Assembly: GCA_964373925.1 (NCBI GenBank)
Contig: CAYJWS010000003.1
Coordinates: 1 to 43,715 of the forward strand
Direction of reading: 5' to 3'
Source: CAYJWS01 sp964373925
GTDB taxonomy: Bacteria > Patescibacteriota > Patescibacteriia > Buchananbacterales > GWA2-38-13
DNA: 43,715 nucleotides
The stretch's first letter is position 1; each line of letters opens with the position of its first letter. A program made the translations under genes and the position numbers. A model generated the notes under the pieces. The model was not told where the DNA came from and made no database searches. It saw only the letters and a list, made by a program, of their open reading frames with translations. Below, piece after piece: positions 7,817 to 15,718 of the stretch.

Positions 7817-9685
7817 TTATATTTTTTTATATCTTGGAGAGGTTACGAGCTCTGAATATTTTCTTAATATTCTTCGAGCGCCAACGGCAGACCAAAGCTG
7901 CACTTTTGACATCTGTGATCCGGAGAATTTTTGCTCAGTGTAAAATTTTGGCTCGCCGTCTTTATCGTAATGGAGTTCGGGAATGGCCTCCAGTCCCACA
8001 AAGGCCGAGATTATGGCTTCGCAGGTTTCGAGAATGGCTTGCTTTATCTCGGCAAGTATTTTTTTATCCCATCCTCGCGCAATTCCTATTTTTAAATGTT
8101 TTGATAGACCCAATACGGCAAAGGCTACCTGTTTTGTCCAAATAACTACGCCATGGTAGTCAAGTGTAGTGTATCCAAAATGGTTGTTTTTTGCAATAAT
8201 CGTGGGTCCGGAATGTGTGTAGAAATACTTTTCATCCATAAGCCTTTTGCAAAAACTCATAACCTCTTCAATGGCGCAGTCCCGATACGTAAAAAGATAC
8301 GATTCATCAAGGTGATTGACTTTTAATTGCTTGAAGTCGATTTTTTCGTTTTTTTCTTTAATGTCATAGAGAGCCAGCGAATAGGCGCGAGTCCCATCGG
8401 AATTTTTAAACGCATACCAGCCTTTTGTGCGCTCCCATTTTTTTATAAGCGAGTGGATGTCAGCGATGTCAAGGCCAAGTTCTTTTTGAAATAAGCTTAT
8501 CACCTTTAATGCTTCCGGATAAAAAACACAGTTAACATCAAACGGCGCGACGCTTTCGGAAATTTTCTTGTAAGCATACTCCGAGTCGCGCCAATTTCCA
8601 TGAGAATAAAACTTTCCCGTTTCCGTATCTTTTTTGAATACAATAAGAGAGTTTTCGCGCGCCTTACTAAGAATATAGTTCGCAATTGAGCGCGTTTTTT
8701 TTCTTGTTTCCGGATTTTTTAGATATTTTTTTGTCAGAAGCTTAAGGCCGATAATGTGTCGAGGCTCAATATCAATCATGTGCCTGTCAAAAATATCTTT
8801 TCCGGCAAGCTCGTGCTGATAACGGTATTCCCCCACAACGTCTTCGTGCCAGCTCTCACCCTCTCGCGTTACGTTTTTTAAGCTTGCGTAATACATGTAG
8901 TCGCGCGCATGCGGCGAGAGATCATGTACCCCAAGATCGGCAGACTCCATCCAGTCTCGCGGAAAAATCGTCCCAAAACTATCGCCCGATGTTTTTCCCC
9001 ATTCCACCAAATGCTTAATTTCCGCCTCGGTGCGCTTCCAAAAGTAATGTATCATTGAGCCCTCTTCGTTTTTTTTGTCAATTTTTTTAAAGATTTTTGT
9101 AGGCGGTCTTTTTATTACAAACATTGTAGGAATGTTTTGTTTAACGGAGCAGTCATTTGTTTCCGCAATCAAAGTAAATGGAATATCTTTGTATTTTCCC
9201 GTTATCGTATGCCCTCGGTACGGATGCTTCACCTCATCCACTTTTGTTTTTTGAGGGAAGATGAAGGTTGCTTGATAATTTTTTTGCTCGCCGTAAAATC
9301 TTTTATAGTTGATATGGTTTTTCCCTTTTATTTTTTTATGTTCAATGGAGTGGGGAACCATCTTGTCGGAATATTGGCGGCGCACCTCCAAAAAGGAAAC
9401 AAACGGCTTTTCTTGGTACGAGCGCCCAATAAGCTCTCTCATCTCGCGTATATCTTCCATGGCGGGAGAATAGAGATTAATATTTTTTGTCAAAAATACA
9501 CCAGACACTTCCACAGCGTACCCCCGTTTTTTGGAAATTATTTTTTTGATAATGATTTTATGGCGAGGAATATCAATGAGTCCGCAGTAGAGATGGTTGT
9601 TGGGCCCGATAATTCTTAACTCGTCAAGCATATCAAAATCAATATAATACCCACCCGCGATCCAAAGATCATGTGCTAAGCGCAT
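7817..9685 (-). CDS. Six-hairpin glycosidase, glycogen-debranching (GDE_C/GH63)-like
   Basis: The C-terminal two thirds resembles the alpha/alpha toroid of amylo-alpha-1,6-glucosidases and related GH63/GH15-type enzymes, with acidic-aromatic blocks such as SFGTIFPRDWMESADLG and SHGNWRDSEYAY. The first 200 or so residues look like a beta-rich N-terminal domain. I prefer the ATG at 9685 (622 aa), beginning MRLAHDLWIAGGYY, over a TTG at 9793. The longer version overlaps the kinase gene by 104 bp, while the ATG leaves a 4-bp gap. It probably releases glucose or another hexose from an alpha-glucan or glycoconjugate; specificity and catalytic acids are not assigned. Confidence 0.75.
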   Translation of the reverse strand: MRLAHDLWIAGGYYIDFDMLDELRIIGPNNHLYCGLIDIPRHKIIIKKIISKKRGYAVEVSGVFLTKNINLYSPAMEDIREMRELIGRSYQEKPFVSFLEVRRQYSDKMVPHSIEHKKIKGKNHINYKRFYGEQKNYQATFIFPQKTKVDEVKHPYRGHTITGKYKDIPFTLIAETNDCSVKQNIPTMFVIKRPPTKIFKKIDKKNEEGSMIHYFWKRTEAEIKHLVEWGKTSGDSFGTIFPRDWMESADLGVHDLSPHARDYMYYASLKNVTREGESWHEDVVGEYRYQHELAGKDIFDRHMIDIEPRHIIGLKLLTKKYLKNPETRKKTRSIANYILSKARENSLIVFKKDTETGKFYSHGNWRDSEYAYKKISESVAPFDVNCVFYPEALKVISLFQKELGLDIADIHSLIKKWERTKGWYAFKNSDGTRAYSLALYDIKEKNEKIDFKQLKVNHLDESYLFTYRDCAIEEVMSFCKRLMDEKYFYTHSGPTIIAKNNHFGYTTLDYHGVVIWTKQVAFAVLGLSKHLKIGIARGWDKKILAEIKQAILETCEAIISAFVGLEAIPELHYDKDGEPKFYTEQKFSGSQMSKVQLWSAVGARRILRKYSELVTSPRYKKI

Positions 9686-9689
9686 ATGT

Positions 9690-10700
9690 TTACACGTTTT
9701 GTAAAAATGAAAGAGGCTTTGTGAGCGCTCGCGAAAGCGTTTTTTTATGTGAAACGAGGGCTTGCCTATTTTGTATTTTTCTTGGATCAACAAGAGCTAT
9801 TTTTTTTCCTTCAATAACGCTCCAGGAATGTGTGTCGTGCTTTGAGCGCACCCATAAGCCTATTTCTCGTAAAGAAAAATAAAGTATCATAACTGGAACA
9901 AGTTTTTTGAAGAGCGAACCATTCTGTATTTTTGCCATATATTCTTTCAAAAAGTCTTTTCTCCATTCGGGATTTTTCCATGTTTGTATCCATAAAAAAC
10001 ATGGATCAAATGCCATATTATCAACGTGGCATTGCTCCCAATCCATAAGATAAATTTTTTTATCCGTTCCCAAGATGTGGTTTGAAAGCGCTGTGTCGCC
10101 GTGTGCTAGCACGAGATGCTTTTTTAAAAGTGCTGCACTCCTTTGTATTTTTTGTATAGCGATATTATAAGTTTTTTGCGGTATCGTCTCTAGGATTTCT
10201 GATTTGAAGCCTTCGAGTAGGCTTACATAATATGGCGCAAGGCGCGTCCGCAATGTTTCGTCTATTTTTTTTACATGTAAAGCGGGGATTTTTTGCAGCT
10301 CCGCGATATTGTGCGCAAATTGTTTAATATATATTTTTTTATCCGCGCCTACCGTAAAATCAAAATACAGCCCGCACGGTTTTCCCGGTATGAATTCAAG
10401 CAATATCCATGTTGAGTTTTTAGAAATTTTTGAATGAGCGAGTTTTTGCGTGTTGAGTTTTTTATAAATCTGAATTTTTTTCAAGAAACGATTGAAATGG
10501 ATTTCGCGCGCAAGCCTGTATTTTTCGCTCCCCGCCAAAAGGCCCTTGAACATATATTTTCTGCCAGCGCGGTCTTTGCACGGAGTCGTATACCATCGCC
10601 GCCTAAGTTGGATATGTTCTTTTGGAGGTATTGAAGGCGCGAGATTGAGTTGCTTGAGCTCGTGCGTGAATATTTCCCGAATGCCCGGTATCATTTCCAT
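9690..10700 (-). CDS. APH/choline-kinase-fold phosphotransferase
   Basis: The 336-aa protein carries the kinase catalytic loop LAHGDTALSNHIL followed by the metal-binding segment YLMDWEQCHVDNMAFDP, the hallmarks of the aminoglycoside phosphotransferase / choline kinase fold. It overlaps the upstream GT4 gene by 10 bp and precedes the glycosidase by 4 bp, so it is almost surely co-transcribed with them. In that context a sugar or maltose-type kinase role is more likely than antibiotic resistance, but the substrate is unknown. The first ATG gives MEMIPGIREIF; a second in-frame ATG two codons later is equally possible. Confidence 0.75.
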   Translation of the reverse strand: MEMIPGIREIFTHELKQLNLAPSIPPKEHIQLRRRWYTTPCKDRAGRKYMFKGLLAGSEKYRLAREIHFNRFLKKIQIYKKLNTQKLAHSKISKNSTWILLEFIPGKPCGLYFDFTVGADKKIYIKQFAHNIAELQKIPALHVKKIDETLRTRLAPYYVSLLEGFKSEILETIPQKTYNIAIQKIQRSAALLKKHLVLAHGDTALSNHILGTDKKIYLMDWEQCHVDNMAFDPCFLWIQTWKNPEWRKDFLKEYMAKIQNGSLFKKLVPVMILYFSLREIGLWVRSKHDTHSWSVIEGKKIALVDPRKIQNRQALVSHKKTLSRALTKPLSFLQNV

Positions 10701-11776
10701 GATTTTCGGTTTAGTGTTTTATAATATATGTCTTCATACCCGTCCACCATGCGCTCAATGGTAAAATTGTCTTCAACGTGTTTTCGACACTTTATTCTAT
10801 CAATAGAGTCGACCTGCCTCATGGCACTCATAAGAGAGCGAATGTTGTTTTTTACGACAAATCCGACCTTTTTGTCCTTTACTATTTCTGGAACCGACCC
10901 GCGGTTATACGCTATAACAGGAGTACCGCACGCGAGCGCCTCGGCCATAACAAGCCCAAAGGGTTCATCCCATTCTATAGGATAGAGAAGCGCTTTCGCA
11001 TTTCCAAAAAAATTTGATTTTTGCGCCTTGCTAATCTCTCCCACATATCGTATTTGTTTTCCGTCAATAAAGGGTTTAATTTTTTTCTTGAAATATTTTT
11101 TTTCGCTGTAATCAATTCTTCCCGCGAGTTTAAGCTTTACCCCAAGAGCGCGCGCGGCGCGTATGGCGTTTTCAACCCCTTTTTCTCTTGAGAATCTCGC
11201 GATCCAAATAAATGTATCCGAGCCTTTTGGATTGAAGGCAAAATTTTTAATGTCAATGCCATTATACACGACGCCGACAAAATTATATTTATTTTGTTTG
11301 AGCGCGAGCTTTTTTTGCGAATGGCTTATGGCTACGAGCCTGTGTTTATGGAAGTGCTTGTATATTTGAATGCGGGTGTTGTTGGGATTTCCCGAAAAAA
11401 GCCTGTTGTGCATAGTGGCGACTATTGGCGTGGACACAAAGGGCGCAAAATAAAGGTCATATTGGTCAACGTGAGAATGGATTATGTCGAATTTATGAGA
11501 TTGTCGCAGCGCCTCCGAAACATGAAGTAGCGTCCACGATTGGTTTGTCCACGGTATTTTGTCGTCAAAAAGGGATCGGGGGTATACGGAGGAGAGCTTG
11601 GTTGAGACCGGGGAGTCTCCTGAGGCAAATAATGTGACGTCATGTCCTCGTTTTTTAAGCTCTTCCACCAGATAATAGATAATCCATTCAGTGCCGCCGT
11701 ATTTTTTGGGCGGAATTCTAAGCCAAATAGGGGCAAGCACCGCAATTTTCAATTTTTTTTTCTTTTTTATATTCAC
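10691..11776 (-). CDS. GT4-family glycosyltransferase (copy 3 of the cluster)
   Basis: A retaining GT-B enzyme that transfers a sugar from a nucleotide donor. The 361-aa protein starts with a Rossmann strand LKIAVLAPIW, then PPKKYGGTEW (22-31), and has the donor-binding motif EPFGLVMAE (Glu271 and Glu279) followed by ACGTPVIAY. The PPKKYGGTE block is shared with the next upstream GT4, so the two are probably paralogues. A terminator separates it from that paralogue, and a modest promoter lies in the gap, so it probably heads a new transcription unit running to the PBP gene. Acceptor unknown. Confidence 0.88.
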   Translation of the reverse strand: MNIKKKKKLKIAVLAPIWLRIPPKKYGGTEWIIYYLVEELKKRGHDVTLFASGDSPVSTKLSSVYPRSLFDDKIPWTNQSWTLLHVSEALRQSHKFDIIHSHVDQYDLYFAPFVSTPIVATMHNRLFSGNPNNTRIQIYKHFHKHRLVAISHSQKKLALKQNKYNFVGVVYNGIDIKNFAFNPKGSDTFIWIARFSREKGVENAIRAARALGVKLKLAGRIDYSEKKYFKKKIKPFIDGKQIRYVGEISKAQKSNFFGNAKALLYPIEWDEPFGLVMAEALACGTPVIAYNRGSVPEIVKDKKVGFVVKNNIRSLMSAMRQVDSIDRIKCRKHVEDNFTIERMVDGYEDIYYKTLNRKSWK

Positions 11777-11808
11777 GGTTTTGTATTAAGTGAGTTTTTC
11801 TTTATGTT

Positions 11809-11837
11809 ATTATAGCATTTTTTTTGTTCCTACTAAA
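11809..11837 (-). promoter_or_regulatory. Possible promoter for the GT4-to-PBP operon
   Basis: On the - strand a perfect TATAAT (+ coordinates 11809-11814) is preceded 17 nt upstream by a weak TTTAGT (11832-11837). It sits just after the terminator of the upstream unit and 33 bp before the GT4 start. The -10 is good and the -35 poor. Confidence 0.4.
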
Positions 11838-11841
11838 GCGC

Positions 11842-11874
11842 AAAAAAACAGCGTAGCACGTATTTGCGCTGTTT
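11842..11874 (-). terminator. Rho-independent terminator after the yebC-ruvC-GT4-GT4 unit
   Basis: Read on the - strand, an 8-bp stem AAACAGCG/CGCTGTTT (+ coordinates 11867-11874 and 11846-11853) with a 13-nt loop runs straight into a T-run (As at 11842-11848). It begins 17 bp after the stop of the gene at 11891. Confidence 0.75.
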
Positions 11875-11890
11875 CATCCAAACGGACCTC

Positions 11891-12943
11891 TTACATGCCT
11901 AAGACCTTATAGTACGCTTTTTCGTAGTTTTCCGCCATAGTTTCAAGGGAGAAATTTTTTTCAACATGCTCTCGGCACCTGCTTCGCGAGATGTGAGAGA
12001 TGGCAAGAAGTTTTTTCGCGGCATCATTGGGGTTATCTGCGAAAAATCCCGTTGCATTGTTTATTATCAGTTCGGGAAGTGCGCCTTTGGGCGTGGCTAT
12101 GACGGGAGTTCCGCACGCCATAGCCTCAATGACAAAAAGCCCAAATGGTTCGCGCCATTGAATGAGCGCAAAAAGCGCAAGGGCATTTTTTAAGAGATTA
12201 TTTTTTTCTTTGGGCCCGACTTCGCCGATAAATTTTACCCGCTTTCCGTCAATGAGCGGGCGGATTTCTTTGGTAAAATATTTTTTATCAACTACATCAA
12301 TTTTTGCCGCCATAATGAGGGGGATTTTGGCTTTTTTCGCCGCAAGTATGGCCTCTTTGGGCCCTTTCTCGGGAGACATTCTCCCTAAAAAAGCGACATA
12401 ATTTTTTGGAGAGGGATTATATGAAAATTTTTTTACATCAATTCCATTATAGACAGTCGCGATAAAATTAAGTTTTGAGTTTGGAATTCTTTGGTTATTA
12501 CTTATGCTTACATACGGAGAATTGCGAAAAGCGTTATAGACATAATTTTGATAGCCGATATTGAGGGGGCCATGAAGGGTGGTTACCATTTTGTGTCCTA
12601 TGAGATTTGAAAAAAGCAAAAGCCTCCAGCCTATGTGATTATGCACGATATCAAATTTTTCTTTCCTTAACATTTCTATTGACTCGGCGATTTTTTGGAG
12701 TTTTACTATCTCGCGTGTCTTTTCGTCTTGACCGAACACATCATTTCGTAATGGTTTTTTGGTGAGTGGTATAAGGCGCGCTCGCGTTTTTGAACCGCCT
12801 GATGCCATGAGGGTCACGCGGTGCCCGCGCTCAACCAATCCTTCGCATAAGTTGTAGACTACCAGCTCCGTGCCCCCATATTTTTTTGGAGGAGTGGTTT
12901 CTTCAATTGGAGCGATAAGCGCTATATTAAGTTTTTTTTTCAT
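11891..12943 (-). CDS. GT4-family glycosyltransferase (copy 2 of the cluster)
   Basis: A 350-aa GT-B enzyme with N-terminal LNIALIAPIEE, the PPKKYGGTEL block, and the donor-site motif EPFGLFVIEAMACGTPVIA in the C-terminal domain. I chose the ATG at 12943 (MKKKLNIALIAP). The reading frame extends upstream to 13039, but those 32 residues do not match the start of this family and lie inside the upstream gene. With this start the overlap with the upstream GT4 is 17 bp. It is the last gene before a terminator. It resembles the GT4 at 10691-11776 closely enough in its first 60 residues to suggest duplication. Confidence 0.87.
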   Translation of the reverse strand: MKKKLNIALIAPIEETTPPKKYGGTELVVYNLCEGLVERGHRVTLMASGGSKTRARLIPLTKKPLRNDVFGQDEKTREIVKLQKIAESIEMLRKEKFDIVHNHIGWRLLLFSNLIGHKMVTTLHGPLNIGYQNYVYNAFRNSPYVSISNNQRIPNSKLNFIATVYNGIDVKKFSYNPSPKNYVAFLGRMSPEKGPKEAILAAKKAKIPLIMAAKIDVVDKKYFTKEIRPLIDGKRVKFIGEVGPKEKNNLLKNALALFALIQWREPFGLFVIEAMACGTPVIATPKGALPELIINNATGFFADNPNDAAKKLLAISHISRSRCREHVEKNFSLETMAENYEKAYYKVLGM

Positions 12944-14216
12944 GGTTATTGTGTATAAGCGAGGAATAGAGATCGCTAAACTCTTTTGCGACCGTGGGCC
13001 AGGTAAATTTTTCTTTAACTCGTATTTTAGCGTTTGCAATAAGCTTTTCCGCCAATAGGGGATTTGTGAGAAGCATGTTTATTTTTTCCGCAAAAATATT
13101 AGAAGCTCTCGGGGGGGCCTGAAGTCCTGTTTTATTGTCTTTAATGCTGTATTGAAGGCCGCCCACGCTTGATGCTATAGTGGGGACTCCAGAGGCCATT
13201 GCCTCCAGTGGCACAATGCCAAAAGGCTCGTAGTACGAAGGAACAACGCAGATATTCGCGGAGTTGTAATAGTATTTTACCTTGTCTTGGCTTATTTGCC
13301 CGATAAACGACACTTGTTGTTCAACGCCTTTTTGAATGGCAACTTCCTTTAAGCGCTTGCATTCTTTTTTATCATTGGCGTTTCCTCTTTTGCCAACGCT
13401 TCCGCCGACAATCATAAGCCGTATGTCGTCATCCGACGTCGGATTCATTTTTAGGAGTTTGGCAAACGCGGAAATAAGAGTCCCTATGCCTTTTCTCCAT
13501 TCAAGCCTTCCGATATAGAGTATGATGATTGCGTCCTCATCGAGTTTAAGCATCTGACGGCAGATTTTTTTGTCAAGCGGCTTGAATTTTTTTGGATCAA
13601 CTCCGGCAGGGATTATTTTTATTTTTGAAGGATTGACGCTGTAAAATTTTATCAGATCTTCTTTTTCATACGGACTCTCAGCAATTATTCTTTCTGAAGA
13701 TTTAATGATTTCTTTTTCTGTAGAGATTCTATTCTTAAATTCTTCCGAGTCAGCGCTTTGAGCCTCGAAATTTTTTAAAATATTGTAGCGTATGATTCCG
13801 AGGGAATGAAATGTTTCAACTGCGGGCACTTGCAAGATATTTTTAAGCCTTGATACCACCCAGCCTCCATCCCAGTAGTGGCCGTGCAGGAGGTGGTATG
13901 TGGCGTTGTTCGCTTTTTGCCACGACAGGAGATTTCCGATAAACTCAGGAAGATGGGGCAAAAGCTTGCTTTTTGGGACGTATCTCATAGGCCCCGCGTG
14001 CAAGCGGATGACGCGCACTCTTTTGTTTACAGAGACGACGATTTTTTTTCGTTTTCTGTCCGCGCGCGTGAATATATCCACTTCCCAGCCAAGGCGGCTC
14101 AACGCGCGGCCAAGCTCATTGACATAGACGTTTTGCCCGCCGGCTTCGTGCGAGCCCATTGTGGCAAGAGGATCGCTGTGGACCGAGACCATGGCGATTT
14201 TTTTATGATTTTTCAT
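12927..14216 (-). CDS. GT4-family glycosyltransferase, sucrose-phosphate-synthase/MshA-like
   Basis: The 429-aa protein starts with IAMVSVHSDPLATMGSHEAG and continues GGQNVYVNELGRALSRLGW, the sugar-binding N-terminal pattern shared by sucrose(-phosphate) synthases and MshA-type enzymes. The C-terminal donor motif is YYEPFGIVPLEAMASGVPT. It overlaps ruvC by 4 bp (ATGA-type junction) and the next GT4 by 17 bp. It is longer than its two GT4 neighbours and from a different subgroup. The acceptor could be a phosphosugar, but this is inference from family likeness. Confidence 0.85.
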   Translation of the reverse strand: MKNHKKIAMVSVHSDPLATMGSHEAGGQNVYVNELGRALSRLGWEVDIFTRADRKRKKIVVSVNKRVRVIRLHAGPMRYVPKSKLLPHLPEFIGNLLSWQKANNATYHLLHGHYWDGGWVVSRLKNILQVPAVETFHSLGIIRYNILKNFEAQSADSEEFKNRISTEKEIIKSSERIIAESPYEKEDLIKFYSVNPSKIKIIPAGVDPKKFKPLDKKICRQMLKLDEDAIIILYIGRLEWRKGIGTLISAFAKLLKMNPTSDDDIRLMIVGGSVGKRGNANDKKECKRLKEVAIQKGVEQQVSFIGQISQDKVKYYYNSANICVVPSYYEPFGIVPLEAMASGVPTIASSVGGLQYSIKDNKTGLQAPPRASNIFAEKINMLLTNPLLAEKLIANAKIRVKEKFTWPTVAKEFSDLYSSLIHNNHEKKT

Positions 14217-14719
14217 AGTTTGTTTTGAAAATTTTTACTATGCGCGCAGCATATTGCTACTGCCAGCGCATCAGAGGCGTGATTTGGCTTCGGAATAGAA
14301 GAGAGGCGAAGAATAATTTTTACCATTTGTTGAACTTGGTTTTTGTCAGCCTTTCCGTAGCCTGTAATTGATTGTTTTATTTCAAGCGGAGTGTATTCTT
14401 GTATGGGGATTTGAAAATGGTTGCATGTAGCGATAACCGCGCCTTTTGCCTGCCCAACCTTAAGGGCGCTTGAAACGTTTTTGTAAAAAAAAAGGCTTTC
14501 AATGGCCGCGCGAGTCGGCGAATGTTTTTTTATGATATTCTCTACGTGCTTTGTAATATCGCCCAATCGTTTAGCAAAATCAGTCTTTTTTTTCGTTGTA
14601 ATGCATCCACACCCTATCATTGATAGCGATCCTTTGTTGCCTATCGCTATTATACCAAATCCTGTGTTCGAAAGCCCCGGGTCAATACCCAAGATAATTT
14701 CACGGTTAGATATTCGCAT
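14213..14719 (-). CDS. ruvC: Holliday junction resolvase RuvC
   Basis: RuvC cuts Holliday junctions as a dimer in the RuvABC complex. The 168-aa product has the family's acidic residues in order: Asp13 in ILGIDPGLSNTG, Glu74 in AAIESLFF, and the C-terminal HASDALAVA with His147 and Asp150. Length is normal. It overlaps yebC by 14 bp and the following GT4 by 4 bp. The yebC-ruvC order is common in bacteria, where ruvA and ruvB often follow; here glycosyltransferases follow instead. Confidence 0.95.
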   Translation of the reverse strand: MRISNREIILGIDPGLSNTGFGIIAIGNKGSLSMIGCGCITTKKKTDFAKRLGDITKHVENIIKKHSPTRAAIESLFFYKNVSSALKVGQAKGAVIATCNHFQIPIQEYTPLEIKQSITGYGKADKNQVQQMVKIILRLSSIPKPNHASDALAVAICCAHSKNFQNKL

Positions 14720-15419
14720 TCGTATAATAGTTATTTACTTCTTCCAGTTCCTCAATATCGGATATGAATTTTTCTATCTTTTCTTTTGTCGCTTGGTTCG
14801 ATACATCCGCGGTATTTTTGGGAATATATTCAATATCCGCGAATTCAATGTGTATTTCTTTTGTTTCAAGGATTTTTTTAAGCTTTTCAAGCGCCGCGAC
14901 GTCGCACGTTAGGGTGAATAAGCTGTCTGTTTTTTCAATGTTTTCAGCACCTTCATCTATAAGCATAAGCTCAGTGTCTTCATTAATATCCTTTATCCCT
15001 ATCATGCCCTTTTTTTCAAATTGCCACAATACGCTGTTGGGCGATCCTAGGCTTCCTCCATACAGCGAGAATAGGTGCTTGATGTTCGCGCTCGTGCGAT
15101 TGCGATTATCTGTGAGGCATTCAATAATAAAAGCCGCGCCACCCGGACCGAAGCCTTCGTATGCCACCTCTTCTATTTTTTTGTCATCGCTCTCTCCCGT
15201 GCCTCGCGCAATAGCCCTGTCAATATTGTCTTTTGGCATATTCGCCTGTTTTGCTTTTTCTATTGCCAGCTTGAGCTTGAAGTTCATTTCGGGATCTCCG
15301 CCGCCCGCGCGAGCCGCAATCGTTATGATATTCGCGTGTTTTGTAAATATCGTGCCTTTTTTCGCGTCAGTCACGGCCTTTTGCCTGTGAATTTTTGCCC
15401 ACTTGCTGTGCCCAGACAT
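14706..15419 (-). CDS. yebC: YebC/PmpR (TACO1) family protein
   Basis: Members have been described as transcriptional regulators and, more recently, as translation factors that help ribosomes through difficult motifs. The 237-aa protein starts with the family signature MSGHSKWAKIHRQK and continues DAKKGTIFTKHANII, with GPGGAAFIIECLTDNRNRT in the central part. Length is typical. It heads a - strand unit and has a good promoter just upstream (15457-15485). Confidence 0.95.
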   Translation of the reverse strand: MSGHSKWAKIHRQKAVTDAKKGTIFTKHANIITIAARAGGGDPEMNFKLKLAIEKAKQANMPKDNIDRAIARGTGESDDKKIEEVAYEGFGPGGAAFIIECLTDNRNRTSANIKHLFSLYGGSLGSPNSVLWQFEKKGMIGIKDINEDTELMLIDEGAENIEKTDSLFTLTCDVAALEKLKKILETKEIHIEFADIEYIPKNTADVSNQATKEKIEKFISDIEELEEVNNYYTNANI

Positions 15420-15456
15420 AATTATATGTTCATAAATTTTTTTTCTTGGTAAGAAT

Positions 15457-15485
15457 ACTATAGCATAATTTTGTCAGCACATCAA
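15457..15485 (-). promoter_or_regulatory. Promoter for yebC-ruvC-GT4-GT4
   Basis: Read on the - strand, TTGATG (+ coordinates 15480-15485) and TATAGT (15457-15462) are separated by exactly 17 nt. The -10 ends about 38 bp upstream of the yebC ATG. It is back-to-back with the + strand promoter at 15507. Confidence 0.55.
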
Positions 15486-15506
15486 TCCATCAAATTTTTT
15501 TTAAGG

Positions 15507-15535
15507 TTGATTTAGTGCTAAAAATTTATTATAAT
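15507..15535 (+). promoter_or_regulatory. Promoter for the surface glycosylation locus
   Basis: TTGATT (15507-15512) and a perfect TATAAT (15530-15535) are spaced 17 nt. The predicted start near 15542 gives a leader of about 175 nt that contains the repeat element at 15538-15673. No other convincing promoter is seen before 15719. Confidence 0.55.
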
Positions 15536-15537
15536 AA

Positions 15538-15673
15538 ACTTAAATTACGAAATTCGCTCTTTATGTCATTCCCCCGAACGCTTTCGCGGGAATGACAGTA
15601 TTTCCTAGTTTTCTGGATCCTCCCGAAAGCTATCGGGAGGATGACAATCTTAGAGAGTTTCGTGGTTCAAAGT
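15538..15673. repeat. Terminal-inverted-repeat element with a GTCATTCCC core
   Basis: Imperfect outer arms ACTTAAATTACGAAATTC (15538-15555) and GAGTTTCGTGGTTCAAAGT (15655-15673) are inverted versions of each other. They resemble the perfect arms of the element at 26955-27086. Inside is a core (15565-15645) that starts GTCATTCCCCCGAACGCTTT and ends GGATGAC, shared with three other intergenic copies. Two internal hairpins are visible, CCCCGAACGCTTTCGCGGG and CCTCCCGAAAGCTATCGGGAGG (in part). It occupies most of the 299-bp gap between yebC and the STT3-like gene. Confidence 0.7.
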
Positions 15674-15718
15674 AGTTAACAAAACAAGAGGAGTTGAATT
15701 AAGCTTGTTTTAACGCCC

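Noticed and set aside
7504..8145. Long + strand frame (213 aa) across the GalT-like and glycosidase genes
   Set aside because: It spans two well-supported - strand genes and their junction and is arginine/phenylalanine-rich shadow sequence.
9690..10700. Aminoglycoside resistance gene
   Set aside because: Only the general kinase fold is shared; overlap with glycosyltransferase and glycosidase genes points to sugar metabolism.
15420..15718. Riboswitch in the leader before the STT3-like gene
   Set aside because: The structure is explained by a dispersed repeat that also occurs in unrelated gaps; no known riboswitch core was recognised.
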